Of a stretch of DNA of 64,000 nucleotides, positions 17,720 through 26,747 are shown in pieces; the stretch's first letter is position 1; every line of letters starts with the position of its first letter. The position numbers and the translations under genes were made by a program. The stretch is from an uncultured Paracoccaceae bacterium. GTDB taxonomy: Bacteria; Pseudomonadota; Alphaproteobacteria; Rhodobacterales; Rhodobacteraceae. Below the pieces are notes generated by a model. That model was not told the DNA's origin and did not search any database. It saw only the letters and a list, made by a program, of their open reading frames with translations. The DNA is taken from the NCBI GenBank assembly GCA_947493335.1, contig CANLQO010000001.1, positions 1,302,001 through 1,366,000 on the forward strand, given 5' to 3'.

Positions 17720-18289
17720 TCACTCTGCCAACCGGATCGCCGCGGAAATCTCAAGCGCGACCCGATCTGCGACGACACGCGAAAATCCGGATGCGCCAAA
17801 GGCGTCCCGGCTGACAGCGCCGGTGAAGATCAGCACCAGATTGCTCAGGTCGTTTGCATCACTGCCGCGCTTGCGAAAGATTTGCCCTTCAAGCACCACA
17901 GGCCGTGTCACGCCGCGTAGCGTCAGATCACCCTCCAGCCGTGCGCCTGCGCCAGCGGCCGTGACCCTGCGCGATCGAAACAGGGCCTGCGGATGGCGCG
18001 CGGCATCAAGGACCGAGGCAGACAGCATCGCCTCGGTCATGAACACATTGCCCGCATCCGCCCGAGTCAAATCAAACTGCGCGCTGACCTGACTGGCGCC
18101 GAGGTTGTCAAAATCCACGACCACATGCGCCGCTGCCACGGGCACCTGTCCGCTAATGGGCCGCCCTTCAAGGCTGAACACAAAGGCGATGGTCGATCCC
18201 TGTGGGTCCAGAACATACCGCTTTGGCGCGGCCTGCAAGGACACCGCCCAAAGCGCTACAAGGCCCGCAATCAGCAAGATCCGTCTCAT
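17720..18289 (-). CDS. YceI-family periplasmic protein
   Basis: A 189-residue secreted protein with a signal peptide (1-20, LWAVSLQA). The mature domain has YceI landmarks: YVLDPQGSTIAFVF at the start, RHPQALFRSRRV and GDLTLRGVTRPVVLEG. YceI is an isoprenoid-binding lipocalin-like barrel; its exact role is unknown. It lies 102 bases upstream of, and on the same strand as, the FAD/GcvT gene, so they could be co-transcribed, and it is divergent from the second FAD/GcvT gene. Confidence 0.8.
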   Translation of the reverse strand: MRRILLIAGLVALWAVSLQAAPKRYVLDPQGSTIAFVFSLEGRPISGQVPVAAAHVVVDFDNLGASQVSAQFDLTRADAGNVFMTEAMLSASVLDAARHPQALFRSRRVTAAGAGARLEGDLTLRGVTRPVVLEGQIFRKRGSDANDLSNLVLIFTGAVSRDAFGASGFSRVVADRVALEISAAIRLAE

Positions 18290-18419
18290 CCAGCCAGTCT
18301 GGCATGCCGCGACCCGGTCACCAATTCCAATTTACGACCAAACCTGTCGCTGTCGACTGTTCGTTCCGCATGGTCTTTGTCAGTCTGTCACTCAGTGCAG
18401 AATCGTAAGGGACACCGCC

Positions 18420-20807
18420 ATGAAAACCACCACCCGAGTTGCCGTCATCGGTGGCGGCGTCGTCGGCTGTTCCGTCCTCTATCACCTGACCAAACTTGGC
18501 TGGTCGGACGTTATGCTGCTGGAACGGTCCGAGCTGACTTCAGGCTCCACCTGGCACGCCGCCGGTGGCTTTCACACGCTCAACGGTGACACCAACATGG
18601 CCGCGTTGCAGGGCTATACGATCAAGCTTTACCGCGAGTTGGAAGAACTCACCGGCATGTCCTGCGGGTTGCATCACGTGGGCGGCGTGACCCTTGCCGA
18701 CAATCAGGACCGCTTCGATATGCTCGTCGCGGAGCGGGCCAAGCATCGCTACATGGGGCTCGAGACCGAGATCGTCGGCCCTGCCGAGATCGCCAAGATC
18801 GCGCCCATCACCAACCTCGACGGGATTATCGGCGCGCTTTATGACCCGCTCGACGGCCACCTTGACCCCTCCGGCACCACACATGCCTATGCCAAGGCCG
18901 CGCGCATGGGTGGTGCCACCATCGAAACCCACTGCAAGGTCATTGAAACCAACCCCTGCCCCGATGGCACATGGGATGTCGTCACCGACAAGGGCACGAT
19001 CCACGCCGAACACGTCGTCAATGCCGCAGGCCTCTGGGCGCGCGAGGTGGCGGCGATGGCGGGCACCTATGCGCCGCTTCACCCGATGGAGCACCAATAC
19101 CTCGTCACCGACGATCTGCCCGAAATCTTCGAACGCGACAGCGAACACCCTCATGTCATGGACCCGGCTGGTGAAAGCTACCTCCGGCAGGAAGGGCGCG
19201 GCCTCTGCATCGGGTTCTACGAACAACCATGCCGCCCCTGGGCCATCAACGGCACGCCTTGGGACTTTGGGCATGAGCTTTTGCCCGATGACTTCGACAA
19301 GATCGAAGACAGCATCGCCTTCGCCTACAAACGCTTTCCCGTGCTCGAAACCGCCGGAGTCAAATCCGTAATCCACGGCCCCTTCACCTTTGCCCCCGAT
19401 GGCAACCCGCTGGTGGGTCCGGTGCCGGGGCTGCGCAACTACTGGTCTGCCTGCGGTGTCATGGCCGGGTTCAGCCAGGGCGGTGGCGTTGGCCTGATGC
19501 TCGCCCAATGGATGGTCGAGGGCGAATGCGAACGCGACGTGACCGCGATGGACGTCGGCCGCTTCGGCCCCTGGATCACCTCCGGCTATACCCGCCCCAA
19601 AGTGATCGAAAACTACCAGCGCCGGTTCTCGGTCTCCTACCCGAACGAAGAACTCCCCGCCGCACGCCCCCACCGCACCACCCCGATGTACGACATCTTC
19701 ACCGAACTGGGTGCCGTGTGGGGCCACCAGTTCGGGCTCGAGGTGCCAAATTACTTCGCCCGCGATGACGAACCCAGCTATGAGACCCCGTCGTTCCGCC
19801 GCTCGGACGCCTTCGCCGCAACCGCGCGAGAGGTCGCCGCCGTCCGCACCAGCGTCGGCATCAATGAGGTGCAGAATTTCGGCAAATTCGAAGTCACCGG
19901 CGCGCACGCCCGCGCCTGGCTGGATCGGATCATGGCAGGCCGCGTGCCGCAACCCGGTCGCATGACGCTCACGCCGATGCTCTCGCCCAAGGGCAAGTTG
20001 CTGGGTGATTTCACCATCTCCTGCCTCACCGATGACTGGTTCCAGCTCACCGCCTCTTACGGCTATCAGACGATCCACCAGCGTTGGTTCGACCAGCATG
20101 CGACGGATGGCGTGCAGGTCCTCAATGTCTCCGACCAGATGACCGGCTTCCAGATCGCAGGCCCCCGCGCCACCGACGTCCTGATGGCGGCTGATCCGAC
20201 GACACCGCAGCTCAACTTCCGCGATGTGGCGATGATCACATTGAACAGCATCGACTGCATCATCCAGCGCGTCAGCTACACCGGCGATCTGGGCTATGAA
20301 ATCTACTGCGACCCGATCGATCAGCGCCGCCTCTGTTCGACGCTCATGACCGCCGGTGCGCCCTTTGACATCACACCTTTTGGCATGCGTGCGATGATGT
20401 CGCTGCGGCTTGACCGCTTCTTCGGCTCGTGGCTACGGGAATTCTCACCCGACTACACGGCCGCTGAAACCGGGATGGACCGCTTCATCCAATGGTACAA
20501 GAACAGCGATTTCATCGGCCGGGCCGCTGCCGAGGCCGAGCGTGCAACACCCCCCGCCCGCACTCTTGTCACCTTCGAAGTGGATGCCACCGACGCCGAT
20601 GTCACCGCCTACGAACCCGTCTTCATCGACGGCAAAGTGCAGGGCTTTTGCACCTCGGGCGGCTATGCGCACCACGCCGGAAAATCCATCGCCTTCGCCC
20701 TGATCCCACGGGAGCGGGCGGAACCCGGACTGCAAGTTGAGATCGAAATCCTCGGCGAACTGCGCACCGCAAGGCTGATCACAGATCCTCTCATCACACC
20801 GCGCTAA
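18420..20807 (+). CDS. FAD/GcvT dimethylglycine- or sarcosine-type dehydrogenase (paralog)
   Basis: A 795-residue protein with the same DAO-FAO-GcvT architecture as 15212-17617. IGGGVVGC is at 10-17 and SGSTWHAAGGF at 41 onward, with His46 in the FAD-attachment position. The ATG at 18420 has AAGGGA ten bases upstream and aligns with the start of the paralog. The GcvT half includes LGDFTISCLTDDWF and FQIAGPRATDVL, then SYTGDLGYEIYC and FGMRAMMSLRLDRFFGSW. The two copies are clearly diverged, so they probably act on different N-methylated substrates. A short gap holding a repeat separates it from the next gene. Confidence 0.85.
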   Translation: MKTTTRVAVIGGGVVGCSVLYHLTKLGWSDVMLLERSELTSGSTWHAAGGFHTLNGDTNMAALQGYTIKLYRELEELTGMSCGLHHVGGVTLADNQDRFDMLVAERAKHRYMGLETEIVGPAEIAKIAPITNLDGIIGALYDPLDGHLDPSGTTHAYAKAARMGGATIETHCKVIETNPCPDGTWDVVTDKGTIHAEHVVNAAGLWAREVAAMAGTYAPLHPMEHQYLVTDDLPEIFERDSEHPHVMDPAGESYLRQEGRGLCIGFYEQPCRPWAINGTPWDFGHELLPDDFDKIEDSIAFAYKRFPVLETAGVKSVIHGPFTFAPDGNPLVGPVPGLRNYWSACGVMAGFSQGGGVGLMLAQWMVEGECERDVTAMDVGRFGPWITSGYTRPKVIENYQRRFSVSYPNEELPAARPHRTTPMYDIFTELGAVWGHQFGLEVPNYFARDDEPSYETPSFRRSDAFAATAREVAAVRTSVGINEVQNFGKFEVTGAHARAWLDRIMAGRVPQPGRMTLTPMLSPKGKLLGDFTISCLTDDWFQLTASYGYQTIHQRWFDQHATDGVQVLNVSDQMTGFQIAGPRATDVLMAADPTTPQLNFRDVAMITLNSIDCIIQRVSYTGDLGYEIYCDPIDQRRLCSTLMTAGAPFDITPFGMRAMMSLRLDRFFGSWLREFSPDYTAAETGMDRFIQWYKNSDFIGRAAAEAERATPPARTLVTFEVDATDADVTAYEPVFIDGKVQGFCTSGGYAHHAGKSIAFALIPRERAEPGLQVEIEILGELRTARLITDPLITPR

Positions 20808-20811
20808 CCCT

Positions 20812-20926
20812 TTCTTTTGAATGAAAATATGCCCGCCGGAGGCTCCATAGCCAGCAGCCCTCGCCTTGGTTCCCCCTGCAGCGCACCGCGCGCCACGCGC
20901 GCCCCATTTTCTTTGAAAGAAAATGG
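20812..20926. repeat. Intergenic palindromic repeat
   Basis: This 151-base gap carries an AT-rich stretch ending CCCGCCGGAGGCTCC, a GCGCG/CGCGC stem (20888-20900) and a long palindrome whose 11-base arms CCATTTTCTTT and AAAGAAAATGG flank a single G (20904-20926). It resembles the element at 2577-2663. It may end transcription in both directions. Confidence 0.45.
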
Positions 20927-20958
20927 ACCCCCGACAGAAGCGACGCTAGTTTCACCCC

Positions 20959-21546
20959 ATGATCCCAATCCTGATCCTCGCCGCGGGGCAATCATCCCGT
21001 ATGAACGGTACCGACAAGCTGTTGCAAATGGCCCATGGAAAACCGCTCTTGCGGCACGTGGCGCTGCAGGCTCTTGGCGTCTGCGACGACGTCTACGTCG
21101 CCTTGCCCACAAAGGCCGATGCGCGTCTTGCCGTTTTGGATGGCCTGCCCATCACGCCCCAGATCACCCCTGAGGCGGCAGAGGGAATGTCCGGCACCAT
21201 GCGCAGCGTGGTGGCCAAGCTGCCGCCCTGCCCAGCCTTCATGTTGCTGCTCTCTGATCTGCCCGATATCACCACTGCGGACATGCAAAGGATCATGGAT
21301 GCCCGAGATAACCACCCGGACTATCTGATCTGGCGCGGCGGCACCCGTGCCGGAAAACCCGGCCATCCGATTGTCTTTGATGCCAGCCTGCGCCCCGCGT
21401 TCGCAAAGCTGTCTGGCGACGGCGGGGGCGAAACGCTGGTCAATCCGTTGCGCGACAAAACCCACGTGACGATCCTTGGGGATCGCGCCCGGCGTGATTT
21501 GGATACGCCCGGCGATTGGGCTGCCTGGCGATCAGTTCAGCAGTAG
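20959..21546 (+). CDS. MobA/MocA-like nucleotidyltransferase
   Basis: A 195-residue protein of the molybdenum-cofactor NTP transferase group. It begins with [19 protein letters not shown], the LAAGxSxRM nucleotide-binding loop with a downstream lysine. [10 protein letters not shown] carries the metal-binding Asp, and [11 protein letters not shown] is the second conserved segment (normally GxPGHPxLF). MocA-type enzymes make the CTP- or GTP-modified molybdopterin for xanthine dehydrogenase or CO-dehydrogenase-type enzymes. No molybdoenzyme is adjacent, so cytidylyl versus guanylyl specificity is open. The end overlaps the convergent RTX-Hint gene by 15 bases. Confidence 0.8.
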   Translation: MIPILILAAGQSSRMNGTDKLLQMAHGKPLLRHVALQALGVCDDVYVALPTKADARLAVLDGLPITPQITPEAAEGMSGTMRSVVAKLPPCPAFMLLLSDLPDITTADMQRIMDARDNHPDYLIWRGGTRAGKPGHPIVFDASLRPAFAKLSGDGGGETLVNPLRDKTHVTILGDRARRDLDTPGDWAAWRSVQQ

Positions 21547-22725
21547 CTTCGTTTCGTGCCGCCGCAGCGCGCGCCGCGCGCCAGCATATTCGGCATCGCC
21601 TGCAACAAGGTCAGGAAACAGATCGTAGATCTCTGCCCTTTGATGCTCTCCCATCCCTTTCAGGCTGTAGTCCCCGGGTTGGAAGCTTTCGGTCCAGGCC
21701 CCATTGGACAGGATCACCTCGTGTTGTTCACACAGCAGATGCACATAGGTCAGTGAGCTGCTTTTCACCCGATCCACACCATCCAGATCCGTCAAATGCT
21801 TGGCGGCTGCCAGGACTTCGGATTCCTCGAAATAAAGGGCCGCGCGCGGCTCTGTGACAAGCACCCGGTGGTTGGGCGAGACAAGCAAATCACGTTCGGG
21901 CACATTATGCCCCAATGCGCCTGCGCGGATCAGCACTGGCTGCCATTCGGGATGTTGCCTAAGCTCCAGTTCCGACAAATCCCGCTGCCCGACCCAGGCA
22001 AGTTCCTGAATGCCATTGTCGCGTGTCAGCACGCGATCTCCGGGTTGCAGGTCTTCGACCGCGATTTCCCCTTTTGGTGTCGCAATCGCAGTGCCGGGCG
22101 TAAAGCAGATCACAACCTGTTCGATCCCGGTATACTTGATCCGCCCAAGCTCCTGCCCGCCGGGCGCTGTTTTGACCAATATCCGGGCGTCCTCGTCACC
22201 CGGCGCGCCTTGTTCATAGATGATCTCAAGGTCGGGGTATTGCGCCTTCAACTGGCTCAGATCAAGGACATCAATATCGCCGCTGTCATCATCCTCACCG
22301 CCCACGACCGTCAGATTGTTGAAATTCGACCCATCTGAAACCACAACAAATCGGTCGCTGTCATCCTGTCCGCGCAGCACATCCTGATTGCCGGAACTCA
22401 GGATCGTGTCGTCACCATCCCCGCCAAAAACCGTGTCGACACTTTTGTTGCCGGCCGTATCACCGGTGTCGATGATATCATTGCCGTCTCCGCCATACAG
22501 CTTGTCCTGACCAAGCCCGCCATTCAGGCTGTCGTTTCCGCTGCCTCCATAAAGGCTGTCATCACCCTGTCCGCCATCAAGACTGTCATTGCCGTTACCA
22601 CCATAAAGTCGATCCTGACCGTTGCCGCCAAAAAGGGTGTCATCCCCATCCTGACCGGCGAGCGTATCTTCGTTCTGACCGCCCGTCAGCGTATCGTTTC
22701 CGGATGTTCCAAATGTGGTGGCCAT
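21532..22725 (-). CDS. Small RTX protein with C-terminal Hint domain
   Basis: A 397-residue secreted-type protein. Residues about 5-125 are calcium-binding RTX nonapeptides (GGxGxDxLxG, e.g. [17 protein letters not shown]). A spacer follows, then a Hint (hedgehog/intein) domain from about residue 205 beginning [14 protein letters not shown] and including [10 protein letters not shown]. The last 60 residues ([24 protein letters not shown]) closely match the end of the giant protein at 34586-42097. The start at 22725 is set by GAGGA before the ATG; an upstream in-frame extension has no ribosome site. No signal peptide, which fits type I secretion. Whether the Hint domain cleaves itself cannot be read. 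Confidence 0.85.
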   Translation of the reverse strand: MATTFGTSGNDTLTGGQNEDTLAGQDGDDTLFGGNGQDRLYGGNGNDSLDGGQGDDSLYGGSGNDSLNGGLGQDKLYGGDGNDIIDTGDTAGNKSVDTVFGGDGDDTILSSGNQDVLRGQDDSDRFVVVSDGSNFNNLTVVGGEDDDSGDIDVLDLSQLKAQYPDLEIIYEQGAPGDEDARILVKTAPGGQELGRIKYTGIEQVVICFTPGTAIATPKGEIAVEDLQPGDRVLTRDNGIQELAWVGQRDLSELELRQHPEWQPVLIRAGALGHNVPERDLLVSPNHRVLVTEPRAALYFEESEVLAAAKHLTDLDGVDRVKSSSLTYVHLLCEQHEVILSNGAWTESFQPGDYSLKGMGEHQRAEIYDLFPDLVAGDAEYAGARRALRRHETKLLLN

Positions 22726-23011
22726 GATGTCCTCGCGCCAAGGCACTGCAACACGCAGCAAGGTCTACATAAGCGGCTACCGGCAGATATTGCGGGGAAT
22801 AATTGCGGATGCAAATCAACTTTGCCGTGTGCAATGCGGCTCGGCGGAAAACCGACGTTTGCCAGATGGAACTCGCAAACAATTGCCTGATTCCTCAGCG
22901 ATTGTTGCATATCTGGAAACGGTCCGCGTGGCGCCAGATGCGCCAACACTTTGTTTGGGCGCAGATTTGCGCTGGACCGTCATCCCTGCGCTCATCCCAA
23001 AAAACCAAGGA

Positions 23012-23040
23012 TTGCAATTTCATATGTAAGCGCTTACATA
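23012..23040 (+). promoter_or_regulatory. Promoter with 18-bp LacI-type operator
   Basis: TTGCAA (23012-23017) and TACATA (23035-23040) are 17 bases apart. A perfect 18-bp palindrome TATGTAAGC/GCTTACATA (23023-23040) fills the spacer and -10. The core TGTAAGCGCTTACA with a central CG is the LacI/GalR-family operator form. Transcription would start near 23047 and serve the operon at 23120-25969. No LacI regulator is in the window. The rest of the 394-base gap (22726-23119) shows nothing else I can name. Confidence 0.65.
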
Positions 23041-23119
23041 AATGTTATGAACTGATCGCATTGAGGGGCAAGCGCATTGTTCACCTGTTTTTACATGGCT
23101 CGCTGGAACATTGGTCATC

Positions 23120-23881
23120 ATGACTGATCCACGACAGTTGTTTGACCTGCGCGGGCGCGTGGCCTGCGTCACAGGGGCCAGCGCCGGACTTGGCCAGCAG
23201 GCTGCGACCGCCTTGGTTGCTGCGGGTGCGCAGGTGGTGGGCATTGCAAGACGGGCAGATGCGCTGACAGATTGGGCCACAGCCATTGGTTCAAACGCAG
23301 CGACGCTTACCGCCGATTTGGCGGACCGCGAGAGGCTTCCCGAAATTGCGGAGCAAATCGCCCTGCCCTTTGGCCCGCCTGACATCATCGTCCATGCTGC
23401 CGGGATCAATACGCGCGAAATTGCCGATGATGTGACCCCAGCAGGCTGGGACGTGACACTCAATCTCAACCTTGCGGCCCCCTTCTTCCTCAGCCAGGCG
23501 CTGGTGCCTGCAATGAAGGCCAAAGGTTGGGGGCGGATCGTCAACTTTGCCTCTCTGCAAACCACCCGCGCCTTTCCCGGTGGCGTCAGTTACGGCGCAT
23601 CCAAGGCCGGTGTCGCGCAGTTAACCCGCGCCATGGCGGAGGCCTGGTCAAAAGACGGGATCACGGCGAACGCCATCGGACCGGGATTCTTCCCGACCGA
23701 ATTGACGGGTCCGGTCTTTGCAGACCCGGACCGGGCCGCCCGGAACGCTGCGCAGACATGCATCGGTCGCAATGGCACCCTGTCAGACATCGACGGCCCG
23801 CTACTTTTTCTATGTTCAGACGCCTCGGCCTATGTGACCGGTCAGGTGCTCATGGTGGACGGAGGATACACAGCAAAATGA
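23120..23881 (+). CDS. SDR-family oxidoreductase
   Basis: A 253-residue classical short-chain dehydrogenase. The cofactor loop is TGASAGLG near residue 20, the NAG-type motif reads HAAGIN, and the catalytic Ser, Tyr and Lys are in VNFASLQ and SYGASKAG. The C-terminus (SAYVTGQVLMVDGGYTAK) is typical of gluconate 5-dehydrogenase/3-oxoacyl reductase-like members. Start at ATG 23120 (MTDPRQ), because the upstream TTG has no better ribosome site. First gene of a three-gene operon under the LacI-type operator. The stop overlaps the next ATG (ATGA). Confidence 0.85.
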   Translation: MTDPRQLFDLRGRVACVTGASAGLGQQAATALVAAGAQVVGIARRADALTDWATAIGSNAATLTADLADRERLPEIAEQIALPFGPPDIIVHAAGINTREIADDVTPAGWDVTLNLNLAAPFFLSQALVPAMKAKGWGRIVNFASLQTTRAFPGGVSYGASKAGVAQLTRAMAEAWSKDGITANAIGPGFFPTELTGPVFADPDRAARNAAQTCIGRNGTLSDIDGPLLFLCSDASAYVTGQVLMVDGGYTAK

Positions 23882-24864
23882 AGGCATTGGTTTACACCGG
23901 CACGGAAGAGCTTGATTACCGCTACGCACCCGACCCCCAGCCGCAACTTGGTCAGCAACTGATCCGTATCATGGCCTCTGGCATCTGCGGATCCGACATG
24001 CATGCCTTTCTGGGACATGACGCGCGGCGACCCGCGCCGCTGATCCTCGGCCATGAGGCCGCAGGCATTATTGTGGGCGGCACGCGTGATGGTGAGCGGG
24101 TTACAATCAACCCGCTTGTCAGCTGCGGATCGTGCCGCGCCTGCGCGGCGGGTCGCGACAACCTGTGCCCGGAACGCATGATCATCTCGATGCCCCCACG
24201 AGAGGGCGCGTTCGCCGAATTTGTAGTGATGCAGGACGCCAATCTGGTCACTGTTCCCGATGAAGTCCCCCTGACCAAAGCGGCCTTGGCCGAACCGCTG
24301 GCCTGTGGCTGGCACGCGGTACGCTTGGGCGCGGCAGCGCTGGATTTGCCCTTGGCGCAGGCGCGTTGCCATGTGATCGGTGGCGGGGCCATCGGCGTGG
24401 GGGCAGCACTGGCACTGCGCGCCTTTGGTGCGACCCAGATCACAGTTGCAGAGCCCAACGCCCTGCGCCGCAATGCGCTCGATCAGATCGACGGTTTTGA
24501 TGCCGTTCAACCGGGCACCGTGTCAGAGGCTGATCTGGTCATCGACGGTGTCGGCTACGCTGCGACCCGTGCGGATGCTGCGGCCATCATATTGCCCGGC
24601 GGGGTCATCATGCACATCGGCCTTGGCCAAGCAGAAGGCGGCCTAGACATCCGCCGCATGACCCTACAGGAAATCACGTTCATCGGGACCTATACCTACA
24701 CGGCACAGGACTTCCGCGACGCGGCCGCTGCGATCTTTGACGGCCGTCTCGGACCACTCGACTGGACAGAACAACGCCCCTTGTCCGGTGGACAACAGGC
24801 CTTTGCCGACATCCGCGCCGGGACAGTGGCCGCCCCAAAGATCATACTGGAGCCGCAATCGTGA
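23878..24864 (+). CDS. Zinc-dependent alcohol/polyol dehydrogenase
   Basis: A 328-residue medium-chain dehydrogenase. Catalytic zinc ligands are Cys in SGICGSD and His-Glu in LGHEAAG. The structural zinc site CGSCRACAAGRDNLC has all four cysteines. The nucleotide loop is IGGGAIGVGAALAL. The family includes L-idonate 5-dehydrogenase, sorbitol and threonine dehydrogenases, and the pairing with an SDR of the gluconate 5-dehydrogenase type favours sugar-acid or polyol catabolism. Starts within the SDR stop codon (ATGA). Substrate not determinable. Confidence 0.85.
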   Translation: MKALVYTGTEELDYRYAPDPQPQLGQQLIRIMASGICGSDMHAFLGHDARRPAPLILGHEAAGIIVGGTRDGERVTINPLVSCGSCRACAAGRDNLCPERMIISMPPREGAFAEFVVMQDANLVTVPDEVPLTKAALAEPLACGWHAVRLGAAALDLPLAQARCHVIGGGAIGVGAALALRAFGATQITVAEPNALRRNALDQIDGFDAVQPGTVSEADLVIDGVGYAATRADAAAIILPGGVIMHIGLGQAEGGLDIRRMTLQEITFIGTYTYTAQDFRDAAAAIFDGRLGPLDWTEQRPLSGGQQAFADIRAGTVAAPKIILEPQS

Positions 24865-24880
24865 CCCTGCAGGCCAGGCC

Positions 24881-25969
24881 ATGACGGGCATTCATTCCAG
24901 CGAGGATGCCCGACGGATCGCCCGTCGCCGTCTGCCCTGGATGGTCTTTGACTACATCGACGGCGCAGCCGGGCGCGAGGTGGGCGCGTCCCGCAACCGC
25001 GCCGCGCTGGATGAGATTTCGCTCTGCCCCCGAATCCTGCGTGACGTCAGCGAACGCGACATTGGCGCGCAGGTTTTCGGGACCCGCACGCAGGCCCCTT
25101 TTGGGATCAGCCCGATGGGCATGTGCAACCTTTCCGCCCCCGGCGCCGATCTGATGCTGGCACGGCTGGCCGCGCGCGAGGCTGTGCCCTTGGGTGTCTC
25201 TACCGTTGCCTCGACCCCACTAGAAAGGCTGATCGAGGTGGCAGAGGGCAACGCATGGTTTCAGCTTTATTTCAGCGGCGATGGCAGCGGGACTTTCAAG
25301 CTGATGGAACGGGCAAAGTCCGCAGGATATCAAACGCTGATCCTGACCGTTGACGTGCCAGAGGTGGGCCGCCGCCCGCGCGAGCTTCGCCATGGGTTCG
25401 CCATGCCGTTTCGCATTGGCCCATGGCAATTTCTGGATTTCGCCCTGCACCCGCGCTGGTCGTTGAACACGTTGTTCAAGGGCCGCCCCGAGATGGCGAA
25501 TTTCCAGATGCCCGGCTATGCCTTTGACCGCACCGAAAGCCGGGCCAAGGCTGATTGGGACACGTTGCGCGCGCTGCGTGATCAATGGCCCGGGCATCTG
25601 GTTGTCAAGGGCGTGCTTGATCCGCAAGATGCATTGGACCTGAAAAAGGCAGGCGTTGATGCAATCCAGGTTTCCAGCCACGGCAGCCGGCAGCTGGATA
25701 GCACGCCACCGCCGATCCATGCCTTGGCGGACATCCGGCAGGCGGTCGGAGCGGACTTCCCCCTTTTCTATGACACAGGTCTGTGCGGGGGCGAGGACGT
25801 GGTGAAGGCCTTCAAACAAGGTGCAAACTTCACGTTTCTGGGCCGCATTCTGCAATTTGCCATAGCTGCGGGGGGTGAGGATGGCCTGAACGCTCTTTGG
25901 CAGGTCCTGCGGGATGAAACCAGCATCACGCTGGCGCAGATCGGTGAAACAGCCTTACCCGCGCCCTGA
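24881..25969 (+). CDS. FMN-dependent alpha-hydroxy acid dehydrogenase
   Basis: A 362-residue TIM-barrel flavoenzyme of the glycolate oxidase / L-lactate dehydrogenase / mandelate dehydrogenase family. It has FDYIDGAAG near the N-terminus, SPMGMCNL, WFQLYFSGD, the lysine in LVVKGVLDPQDA, and the active-site segment VSSHGSRQLD, in which the usual HGGRQ is HGSRQ but His and Arg are kept. Start at ATG 24881, 16 bases after the ADH stop. Third gene of the operon, probably oxidising a hydroxy acid that comes from the same sugar-acid substrate. A distant paralog is at 30145-31308. Confidence 0.82.
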   Translation: MTGIHSSEDARRIARRRLPWMVFDYIDGAAGREVGASRNRAALDEISLCPRILRDVSERDIGAQVFGTRTQAPFGISPMGMCNLSAPGADLMLARLAAREAVPLGVSTVASTPLERLIEVAEGNAWFQLYFSGDGSGTFKLMERAKSAGYQTLILTVDVPEVGRRPRELRHGFAMPFRIGPWQFLDFALHPRWSLNTLFKGRPEMANFQMPGYAFDRTESRAKADWDTLRALRDQWPGHLVVKGVLDPQDALDLKKAGVDAIQVSSHGSRQLDSTPPPIHALADIRQAVGADFPLFYDTGLCGGEDVVKAFKQGANFTFLGRILQFAIAAGGEDGLNALWQVLRDETSITLAQIGETALPAP

Positions 25970-25981
25970 TCCTGTGTGGGT

Positions 25982-26713
25982 TCAAATCTCGTATTTCGGC
26001 AATTGCTCGAACGCCACTTTCAACGCGTCGCCCCAGCCGGAAGAGATGGTTTGATAGACCGGGTCATCATCCTCTATCCGGGTGCTGCGATCCGCGCTGA
26101 AGGTATCATTTTCATAGACTTGCAAATCAAACGGCAATCCGACGGAGAGGTTCGATTTGACTGTGGAATCGAACGATACGAGCAATAGTTTGACCGCATC
26201 CTGAAACGACATATCGGGATCATAGGCGCGCACAAGGATCGGCTTGCCATACTTTGCCTCGCCGATCTGAAAGAACGGCGTGTCCTCGGAAATCTCGATG
26301 AAGTTCCCCTGCGGGTAGATCAGGAAGATCGTCGGCTTGCCGCCCTTGATCTGGCCGCCAACAATGGCCGAGGCGCTGAACGGATCGTCGGCGGTGGGGC
26401 CGTTGGGGCTGCTGTAGGAGATAACCTCTTTCAGCGTCGAACCGACAAGCCTTGCCACCTGAAACATCGAGGTTTGGCGCAAGATGCTCGGATCACGGTC
26501 CTCTGACGCCTTTGACCGTTCTTCCAGCAGGCTGATCATCGCCTGCGTTGTGGCCAGATTGCCTGCCGTCATGATGGTGACCGACAACTCACCCGGGACG
26601 GTCCAATTGAACATCTTGCGACTGGATGAAAAGTTGTCAACGCCCGCATTCGTCCGGGTGTCGGACATGAAGACAAGGCCCTGATTGAGGCGCAAGCCAA
26701 CGCAATATGTCAT
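25982..26713 (-). CDS. anbu: Anbu, proteasome-like ancestral beta subunit
   Basis: A 243-residue Ntn-hydrolase of the proteasome/HslV superfamily. After removal of Met the first residue is Thr1 (MTYCVGLRL), with Asp17 in SDTRTNAG and Lys32 in SSSRKMF. These are the nucleophile, Asp and Lys of the HslV/20S active site, so it should be catalytic. Length matches Anbu rather than HslV (about 175). The ATG at 26713 is chosen because it places Thr next to Met; an upstream extension would bury the nucleophile. It follows transglutaminase, alpha-E and ATP-grasp genes on one strand, the order known for Anbu clusters. No ATPase partner is present. Substrate unknown. Confidence 0.88.
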   Translation of the reverse strand: MTYCVGLRLNQGLVFMSDTRTNAGVDNFSSSRKMFNWTVPGELSVTIMTAGNLATTQAMISLLEERSKASEDRDPSILRQTSMFQVARLVGSTLKEVISYSSPNGPTADDPFSASAIVGGQIKGGKPTIFLIYPQGNFIEISEDTPFFQIGEAKYGKPILVRAYDPDMSFQDAVKLLLVSFDSTVKSNLSVGLPFDLQVYENDTFSADRSTRIEDDDPVYQTISSGWGDALKVAFEQLPKYEI

Positions 26714-26747
26714 GATGGTCTTCCCAAGCGGTCTTTGCGGCGCAAGA

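Noticed and set aside
18540-20099. Minus-strand frame of 519 codons opposite the second FAD-GcvT gene
   Set aside because: Shadow of a gene whose FAD and GcvT motifs are intact; high-GC coding often leaves long antisense frames.
21796-22338. Plus-strand frame of 180 codons opposite the small RTX-Hint gene
   Set aside because: Antisense to the Hint domain; no motif or start signal.
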